From positions 1 to 64,000 of the forward strand of contig JAITLV010000333.1 of the NCBI GenBank assembly GCA_031277685.1: a stretch of 64,000 bases of DNA, read 5' to 3'. Shown in pieces: positions 1 through 7,798 of this stretch. The number at the start of each line of letters is the position of its first letter. Position 1 is the first letter of the stretch. The stretch comes from Sphingobacterium sp. (lineage in GTDB: Bacteria > Bacteroidota > Bacteroidia > Sphingobacteriales > Sphingobacteriaceae). The notes under the pieces are model-generated. The model was not told the DNA's origin, did not search any database, and saw only the letters and a list, made by a program, of their open reading frames with translations. The position numbers and the translations under genes were made by a program.

Positions 1-288
1 ATGAACTGTTACCAACTTGGTACCGTCTGGAAAAGTAACCTCAATCTGCACATCATGGATCATTTCAGGCACGCCTTCCATGACTTGGCTTCTTTTCAAT
101 AAGGTCGTACCATAAGACATTAAGTCAGCAACAGAGCGTCCGTCTCTTGCTTCCTCCATAATCTGCGCACTGATATAGGCAATACATTCAGGGTAATTTA
201 GCTTCACCCCACGCTTTAGTCGCTTTGCTGCCAGTTCTCCTGCCAAATGCAATAGCAGTTTTTCTGTTTCTCTTGGTGTTAAACGCAT
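1..288 (-). CDS. ureA: urease gamma subunit, partial (C-terminus beyond left edge)
   Basis: Smallest subunit of the nickel enzyme urease, which hydrolyses urea to ammonia and carbamate in the cytoplasm. The visible 96 residues begin MRLTPRETEKLLLHLAGELA and contain the family blocks KLNYPECIAYIS, EEARDGRSVADLM and FPDGTKLVTVH. The family is about 100 residues long, so only the last few are missing. The ATG at 288 is the natural family start. It lies 36 bp after the porin gene on the same strand, so the two may be one transcript with ureB/ureC following outside the window. The identification is from sequence motifs and is firm; the operon continuation is inferred. Confidence 0.95.
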   Translation of the reverse strand, partial: MRLTPRETEKLLLHLAGELAAKRLKRGVKLNYPECIAYISAQIMEEARDGRSVADLMSYGTTLLKRSQVMEGVPEMIHDVQIEVTFPDGTKLVTVH

Positions 289-324
289 AAAAAATAATTA
301 TTTGTTATTTTGTTAAAGGAATTA

Positions 325-1533
325 TTATAAAACTGGAATCGTAAAATATGCTCCAAAGGCCACACGATTGTATTGGCTTTTGGCCATATCCATATGCCCT
401 TTGTAGTTCACTGTATTACCTACATAACCAAGGTAAAATCGTAAATCCTGATTGTGAAAAGGCTTATGTTGCAACGCAGCAAAGTACGTCCAGTTTTGAC
501 GGAAATTCTTGCCCACTTCATTATCATCCCTTGCTCCGGCTGTTTCATAGCCTCCTTTCAGTGCTACTTCCCATTTTTCACTTAAAAACTGATCATACCG
601 TACAATTGCTGAGGCGTAATTGACATCCTTTGCCAAAATGCGTCCCGCCCCTGTACTTCCGTAAAAGTCATTGATTGCCGATGATGCGATCAAAGCATGG
701 TCGACCCCTAGATAAGAGTATTGCAGGTCTAAATAGACCATTTGCTTTGTCGTTTTTAATTTATTTGCTAATGAAATGGAGTGATTGGTATGTCCCTTTG
801 CAAACTGGGAGATATTATAAGACCACTTTGTATTTATTTTTTTATCCAAAAAAGCGCCGACCCAAGTAAAGTAAGCACCCATAGGCACATCAGAACGCTC
901 CAGATCACCCACGGCAAAGCCATTTTTGGTATGCACGTCCATAAAGCTGTCGTTTGTGGTATTATAAACCTGAGCATGTAAGGAGTGATTGGAATTCACC
1001 TCGTAAGACAATGTTGCCCCAACCACAAATAAATTCAGGATACGGTCAACATAATCGGTGAATTTATACTCATAAATTGGATTGTTTTCAAACTCGTAAC
1101 TTCCCACAATAGCACTCTGTTTACCTGCCGTGACCGACCATTTTAGGCCTTTACCAAACTTGTATTTGATATAGGCCATATCCAAAGCCTTTGATCCATT
1201 GTCCTGACTGGTCGGAGCAAATGATCTATTTAGACGAAAACGTACTTTATAAGAGAGTTGCTCATTGTAATCGCCACTCATTAAGATACGTGCTTCGTCC
1301 AAATTTGCTTTTGCCTGGCCCGAGCCATCGCTATTGTCAGCTTGTAAACCCGCACGCAACAAAACATCCATTTGAAATGATTTTGCTCTTGCAGGCTCTT
1401 TCGACAATAAACTACTTTTGGATAATAAGCTATTTCTTTCTGCTGGAATGGAATCTACCTGAGTCTGCTCTTGCGCCTGTAATGACGCAACGCCCAAACC
1501 CAAGGTTGTAATAAGTGAAAGTGTTTTTTTCAT
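325..1533 (-). CDS. outer-membrane porin, OprO/OprP-like
   Basis: A secreted beta-barrel protein of about 402 residues. The start at 1533 gives a normal signal peptide (MKKTLSLITTLGLGVASLQA, cleavage before QEQ); an earlier start at 1581 would add 16 residues that read through the hairpin repeat at 1559-1615, so I reject it. After a short linker the protein shows alternating aromatic and polar strands such as YNEQLSYKVRFRLNRSF and WSVTAGKQSAIVGSYEFENN, and ends in a barrel-like YFTIPVL. This resembles the phosphate-selective porin O/P family. It sits directly before ureA, so it may let urea or a metal cross the outer membrane (inference). Substrate cannot be read from the sequence. Confidence 0.75.
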   Translation of the reverse strand: MKKTLSLITTLGLGVASLQAQEQTQVDSIPAERNSLLSKSSLLSKEPARAKSFQMDVLLRAGLQADNSDGSGQAKANLDEARILMSGDYNEQLSYKVRFRLNRSFAPTSQDNGSKALDMAYIKYKFGKGLKWSVTAGKQSAIVGSYEFENNPIYEYKFTDYVDRILNLFVVGATLSYEVNSNHSLHAQVYNTTNDSFMDVHTKNGFAVGDLERSDVPMGAYFTWVGAFLDKKINTKWSYNISQFAKGHTNHSISLANKLKTTKQMVYLDLQYSYLGVDHALIASSAINDFYGSTGAGRILAKDVNYASAIVRYDQFLSEKWEVALKGGYETAGARDDNEVGKNFRQNWTYFAALQHKPFHNQDLRFYLGYVGNTVNYKGHMDMAKSQYNRVAFGAYFTIPVL

Positions 1534-1558
1534 CCGTATAACTTGCTTTTTATTGGTG

Positions 1559-1615
1559 ATGAAGCGATCAGATTTATTCATTCGCGAGGACTTGAATAAA
1601 TCATGATGGTTTCAT
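1559..1615. repeat. hairpin repeat, copy A
   Basis: Imperfect inverted repeat. The left arm (1559-1580, beginning ATGAAGCGATCAGAT) pairs with the right arm (1593-1615, ending GATGGTTTCAT) over about 19 of 22 positions with a 12-nt loop. A near-identical element in the same orientation lies at 54291-54348. It is in the 5' region of the porin gene. There is no U-tract, so it does not look like a simple terminator. Confidence 0.75.
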
Positions 1616-1688
1616 ATGATATACCTATCTCTGGTACAAGTATATCACGGCAGTTTAAAAATGAAATAAGGATGAGATTAAAATGAGA

Positions 1689-3071
1689 TTAGAAAGCCAT
1701 TTTAGGTAGTGTGACAAGCACCTGGGTACCTTGTCCTTCAGCAGAATAAAGTGTGAGTTCGGCACCATGCAGATCGAAGATATTCTTGGCCAAAACAAGC
1801 CCTAGGCCATTTCCATAGATATCTCCAACATTGGATGCACGATAAAAAGAAGTAAAAATATGCGGCTGATCTTTCTGTGGGATACCGATCCCTTTATCAA
1901 ATATTTGAATTGTAATATTTCGGTCATTAGAACTAATGGCAACCTGTACCTGCTCTCCATTACCATATTTATAAGCATTGGAAATAATATTGCTAAAGGC
2001 AATATAGAATAGGTCGGGATTGGCAAAAACGGTCAGCTCATCACTATCCTCAGGGATTTGGGTGAGATCAAAAGATAAACGAAAATCCTTATGGATACTT
2101 CGTTCCGCTTTATAAATTTCATAAAGCAATTCATCTATACGGATAACAACTTTATTATCGACCTCCCCCTTGAAGCCCATTCGGGACAATTGGAGCAGGT
2201 TATTAATAATAAGTTCCATCTTATCGGCATATTTTGCAATAGTCTCCAATGAATAATAGGCTTCATGTTCCTTGGGAATTAAGTTTTGCGCCAGTTCTGC
2301 TTCACCGCCGATAATTGTCAAAGGTGTTTTTAACGAATGGGATGCATTACCGATAAAACTCTGTTGGGATTGCACTGAAATATCTAAACGATTGAGCATA
2401 GAGTTCAGGTTAGCAATCAATACCCCCAACTCATCTTTGGCATTGCTGAATTTACTGAATAGCCTATAGTCAAGATTTGCGATATCCACTTTCCCCAGGT
2501 CTCTATTAATATCCTTTATCGGTTTGAGCAATCGATCGGCAAAATAAAATGACATAAGGATAATCAATAAAATTGCCAAAAATCCACCTGTAATCAGGGT
2601 GCGATCTAATTGCCGCTGTTCGTCATGCCCGTAATCATCAATACCTTCTGACACCACGATCAGATTCTCGTGATGAAGATCGTCTTTAAAAAATACCGCA
2701 ACAAAGGCAGTTTCGTTGTGCATATATCGCCCCTTGCCATTTAATATAACACCTTTATAGAAGCTCATAGGCATGGGCAAATTAGGTTTGAACCGAATGC
2801 TGTCACTTCCCTTCACCACGCGGAGTAGGTGATCTGTTCCTTCTGATAGCTGTTTGAGGTATTTGCGCTTTACCTGAATATATAATTCCCTGTTTTCTTC
2901 CTTTTGATTCACAATGTGATCACCCACGATAACCGCATTTTCCTCCAGTCGGTGAAAGAACTTAGTCTGTAAACTGTCGTAGGTAAAATAAGAAACATAT
3001 AAGGCAAAGACAACAAGCAAAAGCGTGCTGATAATAGAAAATAAGAGTACAATTTTGGTTCTAATTTTCAT
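1689..3071 (-). CDS. sensor histidine kinase
   Basis: Membrane sensor kinase of about 460 residues, partner of the response regulator just upstream. It has an N-terminal membrane segment (about 5-27), a periplasmic sensor region, a second membrane segment (about 160-182), a HAMP-like linker (LKPIKDINRDL), a HisKA box with the phospho-acceptor His at about residue 245 (NASHSLKTPLT) and a HATPase domain with N box (NIISNAYKYG) and G boxes (DKGIGIP, GNGLGL). The ATG at 3071 overlaps the end of the regulator gene by 11 nt, which is typical of translational coupling; the in-frame ATGs further upstream would only lengthen the overlap. Ligand unknown. The porin and urease genes are the next ones downstream and may be targets (inference). 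Confidence 0.9.
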   Translation of the reverse strand: MKIRTKIVLLFSIISTLLLVVFALYVSYFTYDSLQTKFFHRLEENAVIVGDHIVNQKEENRELYIQVKRKYLKQLSEGTDHLLRVVKGSDSIRFKPNLPMPMSFYKGVILNGKGRYMHNETAFVAVFFKDDLHHENLIVVSEGIDDYGHDEQRQLDRTLITGGFLAILLIILMSFYFADRLLKPIKDINRDLGKVDIANLDYRLFSKFSNAKDELGVLIANLNSMLNRLDISVQSQQSFIGNASHSLKTPLTIIGGEAELAQNLIPKEHEAYYSLETIAKYADKMELIINNLLQLSRMGFKGEVDNKVVIRIDELLYEIYKAERSIHKDFRLSFDLTQIPEDSDELTVFANPDLFYIAFSNIISNAYKYGNGEQVQVAISSNDRNITIQIFDKGIGIPQKDQPHIFTSFYRASNVGDIYGNGLGLVLAKNIFDLHGAELTLYSAEGQGTQVLVTLPKMAF

Positions 3072-3741
3072 GACGGATGACATAGCCCATACCAATCACT
3101 GTATGAATCAATTTACGAGCAAATTGTTTATCAATTTTTTTTCGCAAATAATTGACATAGACGTCCACGACATTTGTACTCAGATCGACATCCATACCCC
3201 AAACTTCCTCTAAGATGTCTATCCTCGTCAATACTTTATTGCGATTGAGCATCAAAAACTCCAATAATCGAAATTCCGTAGCTGTAAGTATAATTGAAGA
3301 TCCGGCACGTTGGACAGATTTGCTGTCCCGATCCAATTGCAGATCATCAAACGTCAGGACATTTTTGTGCTCTGTGACTGTCTTTGATTTGCGACTATAG
3401 CGATTGATGCGCGCTTTTAGCTCTTCCAAACGAAATGGTTTGGTCAGATAATCATCTGCATCACGTTCAAAAGCCTCTACAATATCTTCTGTTTGGTTCA
3501 AAGCTGTTAGGATAATAATCGGAACTTCATTATTGGACATCCGGATGTTTTTACAGACATCGAGACCATTCATGCCAGGTAACATAACATCCAGCAAAAT
3601 GAGATCATAATGATTTAATCCGGCCATCTTAAGCCCCGTATAGCCATCCATAGCAATGCTAATGTTATAGCCCTCTTCCTTTAGCCCTCTTTCTATCAAT
3701 GATATGACCGACGGTTCGTCTTCTATAAGCAATAGTTCCAC
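3061..3741 (-). CDS. response regulator, OmpR/PhoB type
   Basis: A 226-residue DNA-binding response regulator. The receiver domain has the acidic pair after LLLIEDEPS, the phospho-acceptor D51 (LILLDVMLPGMNG), the conserved Thr (IILTALN) and the Lys (DDYLTKPF). The C-terminal winged helix (about 130-224) carries LTATEFRLLEFLMLNRNKV and VVDVYVNYLRKKID. The start is GTG at 3741, giving MELLLIEDEP, which is where the family begins. It is first in a two-gene operon with the kinase. The 295-bp divergent gap to the WG-repeat gene holds a small palindrome (GTTATC-T-GATAAC, 3890-3902) that could be a binding site, but one copy is weak evidence. Confidence 0.93.
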   Translation of the reverse strand: MELLLIEDEPSVISLIERGLKEEGYNISIAMDGYTGLKMAGLNHYDLILLDVMLPGMNGLDVCKNIRMSNNEVPIIILTALNQTEDIVEAFERDADDYLTKPFRLEELKARINRYSRKSKTVTEHKNVLTFDDLQLDRDSKSVQRAGSSIILTATEFRLLEFLMLNRNKVLTRIDILEEVWGMDVDLSTNVVDVYVNYLRKKIDKQFARKLIHTVIGMGYVIRHEN

Positions 3742-4007
3742 AGATATTGTTTTTAAATAAGTAAATAAGGTTTGTAAAATACTAAAATATCGCCGCAGCC
3801 CTTACATAATTCATTGTATATCACAAAATTCACAAACTTCTTGACTTTTACATGATATTTTCTACGTTGAAAGAACCTACAGCTATATCGTTATCTGATA
3901 ACCAACACCTATTTTACAAAATGGCATTTGAGTACAATAATATCAAAATTTTTGCATGATTTTTCTCAAACGACAAAAGATTATTTCACAAACCAAGCAA
4001 ATTTCAA

Positions 4008-4015
4008 TACTTTCG
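4008..4015 (+). promoter_or_regulatory. candidate -7 box of the WG-repeat gene
   Basis: TACTTTCG, one mismatch from the Bacteroidota -7 consensus TAnnTTTG, 20 nt before the ATG at 4036. I see no convincing -33 element. Confidence 0.35.
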
Positions 4016-4035
4016 CATTTTAACTCGTATTATAA

Positions 4036-5433
4036 ATGAAACATTTTTTCCTTTGCATAGTCTTCCTTACATTGGTTTTTGTTAAAACCACATCTGCCCA
4101 GCAAAAACTTTTCAAAATAACCTATCAGTTTGCAGATCCCGAAACTGGCACCGATACCGCTGCTTCGGAATTCATTAAAGCATTGGCTGGAAACGGTGAA
4201 GCATTGATGCATGCCTATATCTCAAAGGATCAGATGCGTATAGAAAGTTTGCTTTTTGGAAAATCAATACAGATCAGTAACATCAAAGAAGAAACCTCTT
4301 ATCTGATCGATGAAAACAGCAAAACGTATACCTCGACAGACCTCGCCTCTGGCAAACTCATTGAAACATCGGAAGGAGGCGATTACGCTTACTCCAGTGA
4401 TTTTGAAATTAGCTTAATTCCGAATGAAAAGAAAGTTATCGCTGGTTTGTCCTGCAAAAAGGCGACATTTAATCTAGCCGGTAGTAAAGACAAACAAACA
4501 GAGATCACTGTCTGGTATGCTGAAAATTTACCAAAATTATACTGGGGAACTTATGATTACCTAGAGAAGCTTCCCGGGGCAGCGCTTTACATTGGCTCTG
4601 AAGGTTTAGGAATTCAGGCAACTGCAGTGGAAGAAGTATCTTATGACCCAGCATTATTCGAAATTCCCGAAGGATATGAGGAAGGAGAAGCTGAAGAAAC
4701 CGCTGCTGACTCTGCATTGAATGATCATTTATCCTGGTATCAAGATCCCAATACAGAATACTTCGGCGTACAGGATAGCTTAGGCAATAAACTCAGCCCA
4801 GCAAAATACGCCTCGATTTATGCGTATGTGGGAGATTATGCAATCGTTACTGATGCAGCCCAGATGTTTGGTCTGATTGATTTGCAAGGAAAAGAGGTTA
4901 TCCCATGTCAATATGAATCATTAAGTCTAGATACCGAAGGGGCACCATTGGTCTTTATGAAAGACCTAAAATATGGCCTTCTGGATATCAACGGAAAAAT
5001 ACTACTCCCGGCAAAATACGATTTCATCTCTGTACCTAGTCTCGATCATGCCCTGTACAACGAGGGGGATTACACGGGTGTCCTGGATCTAAAAGGAAAT
5101 ATATTGATCCCCGCTAAATATGAGACAATCGCGGAGTACCGTGACAATCTAGCATTGATTATCGAAAGCCAGGCGTACCAGCTGGTTGACAAATCAGGCA
5201 AGTCTCTACTCCCCACAAGTCAGGAATTCCTATCGTTTGCTGGTGAAAAATTACTATTAGTCTTCAAAGACGACAAATACGGATATATCGACTACAGTGG
5301 AAAGGTTATTATTCCATTCAAATTCCAGAATGCACAGGCCTTTGAAAATGGCTTAGCCCTGGTCAGCGAAGACCTCGAGAATTTTTACTATATTAATGCA
5401 AAAGGAAAGTTTATAAAAAAGTATGCAGAGTAA
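4036..5433 (+). CDS. secreted WG-repeat protein
   Basis: A 465-residue protein with a signal peptide (MKHFFLCIVFLTLVFVKTTSA). Residues about 22-215 form a domain like those of GLPGLI/DUF4412 type secreted proteins (KITYQF, IESLLFGKSIQISN, SYLIDENSKTYT, AGLSCKKATF, ITVWYAENLP). From about 235 to the end there are five or more WG-type beta repeats, recognisable by the pattern YG-[LYV]-[IL]-D-x-x-G-K-x-[IL]-[IL]-P-x-[KQ]-Y/F. WG repeats are thought to mediate binding; no enzyme activity is visible. The last 11 nt overlap the next gene, suggesting coupling. Function unknown. Confidence 0.8.
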   Translation: MKHFFLCIVFLTLVFVKTTSAQQKLFKITYQFADPETGTDTAASEFIKALAGNGEALMHAYISKDQMRIESLLFGKSIQISNIKEETSYLIDENSKTYTSTDLASGKLIETSEGGDYAYSSDFEISLIPNEKKVIAGLSCKKATFNLAGSKDKQTEITVWYAENLPKLYWGTYDYLEKLPGAALYIGSEGLGIQATAVEEVSYDPALFEIPEGYEEGEAEETAADSALNDHLSWYQDPNTEYFGVQDSLGNKLSPAKYASIYAYVGDYAIVTDAAQMFGLIDLQGKEVIPCQYESLSLDTEGAPLVFMKDLKYGLLDINGKILLPAKYDFISVPSLDHALYNEGDYTGVLDLKGNILIPAKYETIAEYRDNLALIIESQAYQLVDKSGKSLLPTSQEFLSFAGEKLLLVFKDDKYGYIDYSGKVIIPFKFQNAQAFENGLALVSEDLENFYYINAKGKFIKKYAE

Positions 5434-5863
5434 TCCAAAAACATTTTATCTTTCAACATTGCATCGTGGTAAATACATGTTTATTCTATTGACCTCGATA
5501 TTATTGATTGGGGTAGGAATGTCGAAAGTTCCAATCCAAGAAATATATAAAATCATCATCGCCCTATTGATGGTTCCCTTGGCCTTATATCTAGCGATAA
5601 AATGCTCGACCCTTGAATCAACATGGCGACTGGATGCAGATAAACTTAACATCAGTAACAAAAAAAGAACGATCGAGTTCGCATTGAGCAACATTTCACA
5701 TATTCGAAATCTTAGGCGCTCCGGAGGAAACCTGATTATTATAAACCAAAATAAAGGTGCCGCGTTCCGCACTTGGCGCAATAAGTTATTTCAGAAAGAG
5801 GATGATCTTCCTTTGCTGGTCGAAGCAATCAAGGAAGCGAATATTGAGTACTACGATATGTAA
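5423..5863 (+). CDS. small membrane protein with PH-like domain
   Basis: A 146-residue protein with two hydrophobic segments (about 17-36 and 42-60) followed by a soluble part (STWRLDADKLNISNKKRTIEFALSNISHIR) that has the look of a bacterial PH-like (DUF304-type) domain. The ATG lies inside the end of the WG-repeat gene (11-nt overlap), so the two are probably co-translated. No catalytic motif is seen. The assignment to the PH-like fold rests on pattern only. Confidence 0.55.
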   Translation: MQSNPKTFYLSTLHRGKYMFILLTSILLIGVGMSKVPIQEIYKIIIALLMVPLALYLAIKCSTLESTWRLDADKLNISNKKRTIEFALSNISHIRNLRRSGGNLIIINQNKGAAFRTWRNKLFQKEDDLPLLVEAIKEANIEYYDM

Positions 5864-5908
5864 TCATTCACGGTAACATTTGTTACAGGCTTTTGCAATA
5901 GCAGTATG

Positions 5909-5916
5909 TACCTTTG
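5909..5916 (+). promoter_or_regulatory. candidate -7 box of the sulfur operon
   Basis: TACCTTTG, a match to TAnnTTTG, 22 nt before the start codon at 5939. No well-spaced -33 TTTG is present (the nearest are 13 and 26 nt away). Confidence 0.4.
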
Positions 5917-5938
5917 TCATATAACTTAAGAACAAGCT

Positions 5939-6499
5939 ATGCTATTGGATTACATCAAACAACCTTGGCCTTGGTATATTTCGGGGCCTTTAATTGCAGT
6001 GGTTATGTACCTCCTACTGAAACAAGGAAAAGATTTTGGCATGTCCAGTAATCTCCGGACAATGTGTACAATACTAGGTGCAGGCAAATCATCATCTTTT
6101 TTCCGATTCGACTGGAAGACACAATCTTGGAATCTTCTTGTCGTTCTTGGGACTGCCATTGGAGGATTTATAGCCCATTATTTTCTAAGTGATGGCTCGG
6201 CGGCAAAAATTAATGCGGAAAGTATCGCTGATCTAAAAGAATTAGGAATAATTGATCAACTCCAAGGTTATCTTCCAGAATCTCTTTTCATCTTTAATGG
6301 TTCCTTGTTTCAGTTCTCCATACTAAGCATTGGTGGACTATTGATTGGCTTCGGGACAAGATATGCCGGCGGTTGCTCGTCTGGACATGCCATTTCCGGA
6401 CTGAGCAATTTCCAACTTCCCTCCTTAATCGCTGTCATTGGCTTTTTCATAGGCGGCATTATAATGGTTCATTTCTTATTTCCCTTAATCTTCGCGTAA
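5939..6499 (+). CDS. YeeE/YedE family sulfur transporter, half-size unit 1
   Basis: A 186-residue inner-membrane protein with about four to five hydrophobic segments. It has the family signature GFGTRYAGGCSSGHAISGL at about 140-158, whose Cys is the residue thought to handle thiosulfate or persulfide sulfur in YeeE proteins. Full YeeE/YedE proteins are about twice this length; here the second half is the next gene, 3 nt downstream. It is first in an operon with TauE/SafE and a persulfide dioxygenase-rhodanese, so a role in sulfur compound import is likely. Substrate not determined. Confidence 0.8.
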   Translation: MLLDYIKQPWPWYISGPLIAVVMYLLLKQGKDFGMSSNLRTMCTILGAGKSSSFFRFDWKTQSWNLLVVLGTAIGGFIAHYFLSDGSAAKINAESIADLKELGIIDQLQGYLPESLFIFNGSLFQFSILSIGGLLIGFGTRYAGGCSSGHAISGLSNFQLPSLIAVIGFFIGGIIMVHFLFPLIFA

Positions 6500-6502
6500 A
6501 AA

Positions 6503-6916
6503 ATGAAAGCAGTAAAATTTATATTAATCGGGATCCTATTTGGGATCATTTTATACAAATCAGAAGCCGCTTCGTGGTATCGCATCTATGAGATGTTTCA
6601 GTTTCGGTCCTTCCATATGTATGGTATGATCGGTACAGCACTCGCAACGGCTATTATCATTGTACAAATTATCAAGCGGAAAAAGATCAAAGATAGTAAT
6701 GGATTACAGATTGCATTTCAAGAAAAAGACAAAAGCATCACGCGCTATCTGGTCGGTGGAACCATCTTCGGGCTGGGCTGGGCGTTGACTGGGGCATGCC
6801 CGGGACCAATGTTTGCTTTGATCGGCTCAGGTTATTGGACATTGGGAATTGTACTGCTCTTTGCCATCATTGGGACATGGATCTATGGTTTACTTCGAGA
6901 CAAGTTGCCCCATTAA
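6503..6916 (+). CDS. YeeE/YedE-like protein (DUF6691 type), half-size unit 2
   Basis: A 137-residue membrane protein with about four hydrophobic segments and the second-half signature GLGWALTGACPGPMFALIGSG near residues 90-110, with one Cys. It starts 3 nt after unit 1. The pair presumably assembles into one sulfur-transport channel, as the two halves of longer YeeE/YedE proteins do. That they interact is inferred from adjacency and matching motifs. Confidence 0.78.
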   Translation: MKAVKFILIGILFGIILYKSEAASWYRIYEMFQFRSFHMYGMIGTALATAIIIVQIIKRKKIKDSNGLQIAFQEKDKSITRYLVGGTIFGLGWALTGACPGPMFALIGSGYWTLGIVLLFAIIGTWIYGLLRDKLPH

Positions 6917-6970
6917 GTTGGCAATCTACTATAAGGACATCGTTTTTAGATAGCATTTGATTAAAAAATA

Positions 6971-7786
6971 ATGGAACTACTATTTATAGCAGGCTTTTTA
7001 TTGGCCATTCTGGTTGGCGTATCTATGGGCTTGATGGGCAGCGGCGGCAGTATTTTAACACTACCGATCTTTGTCTATCTATTTCATATTGAGCCACAAT
7101 ATGCGCTTGACTATTCCCTATTTTCCATTGGAATACTCGCCATTATTGGTTCGATTAGACCAGTGGTCAAGGGTGAAATAGATCTAAAAACCACAGCGAT
7201 CTTCTTGATCCCGTCATTATTCTCGGTCTATTTAACCAAGCGTTACCTTTTAATCGCTATACCAGCTCAATTCAATATTGCTGAAATAGCAGTATCTAGG
7301 AATCACGTTATTATGTTACTGTTTTCCATGGTTATCCTAACATCTGCTTTAGCAATGATCCGTAGAAGGAAACAGGAGGAAATACCAGCGATCAAAGTAC
7401 ATCTTAGTCAAGTTATCAAAATAATTACAGCTGGTTTACTCGTTGGTATCATGACCGGGCTTGTCGGCGCTGGTGGGGGCTTTATTATTGTGCCGTCTTT
7501 GGTGCTACTCTTGGGAATCCCTTTAAAACAAGCTATTGCAACATCATTGTTCATTATTGGATTAAATGCCTCCTTTGGCTTGATCGCAAATTATCAACTA
7601 TTGAACCACATGAATTGGTCCATATTGCTTACCTTTACGTTAATCACTTTAGTAGGCCTTCAGATTGGAACCAAATGGAAAAACAAATTGGAGGTCGTGC
7701 GGCTACACGGAATCTTTGGCTATTTTCTGATCAGTATCGGCATCCTAATTTTTACTTTCGAGATCATTCAATTCGTAAATCACTAA
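6971..7786 (+). CDS. TauE/SafE family sulfite/sulfur anion exporter
   Basis: A 271-residue inner-membrane protein with seven to eight hydrophobic segments. Both halves carry the family glycine motif: GVSMGLMGSGGSILTLP near residue 16 and GIMTGLVGAGGGFIIVPSL near residue 158. TauE/SafE proteins move sulfite, sulfoacetate or related anions. Here it is followed 12 bp later by a CstB-like enzyme that would produce sulfite and thiosulfate from persulfides, so export of sulfite is a sensible role (inference). Confidence 0.88.
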   Translation: MELLFIAGFLLAILVGVSMGLMGSGGSILTLPIFVYLFHIEPQYALDYSLFSIGILAIIGSIRPVVKGEIDLKTTAIFLIPSLFSVYLTKRYLLIAIPAQFNIAEIAVSRNHVIMLLFSMVILTSALAMIRRRKQEEIPAIKVHLSQVIKIITAGLLVGIMTGLVGAGGGFIIVPSLVLLLGIPLKQAIATSLFIIGLNASFGLIANYQLLNHMNWSILLTFTLITLVGLQIGTKWKNKLEVVRLHGIFGYFLISIGILIFTFEIIQFVNH

Positions 7787-7798
7787 AAATCATATATT

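Noticed and set aside
1534..1581. Longer start for the porin (MNKSDRF...)
   Set aside because: The added codons come from the hairpin repeat and would bury the signal peptide.
3890..3902. Palindrome GTTATC-T-GATAAC as response-regulator site
   Set aside because: Short single copy in an AT-rich gap; OmpR-type regulators normally use direct repeats.
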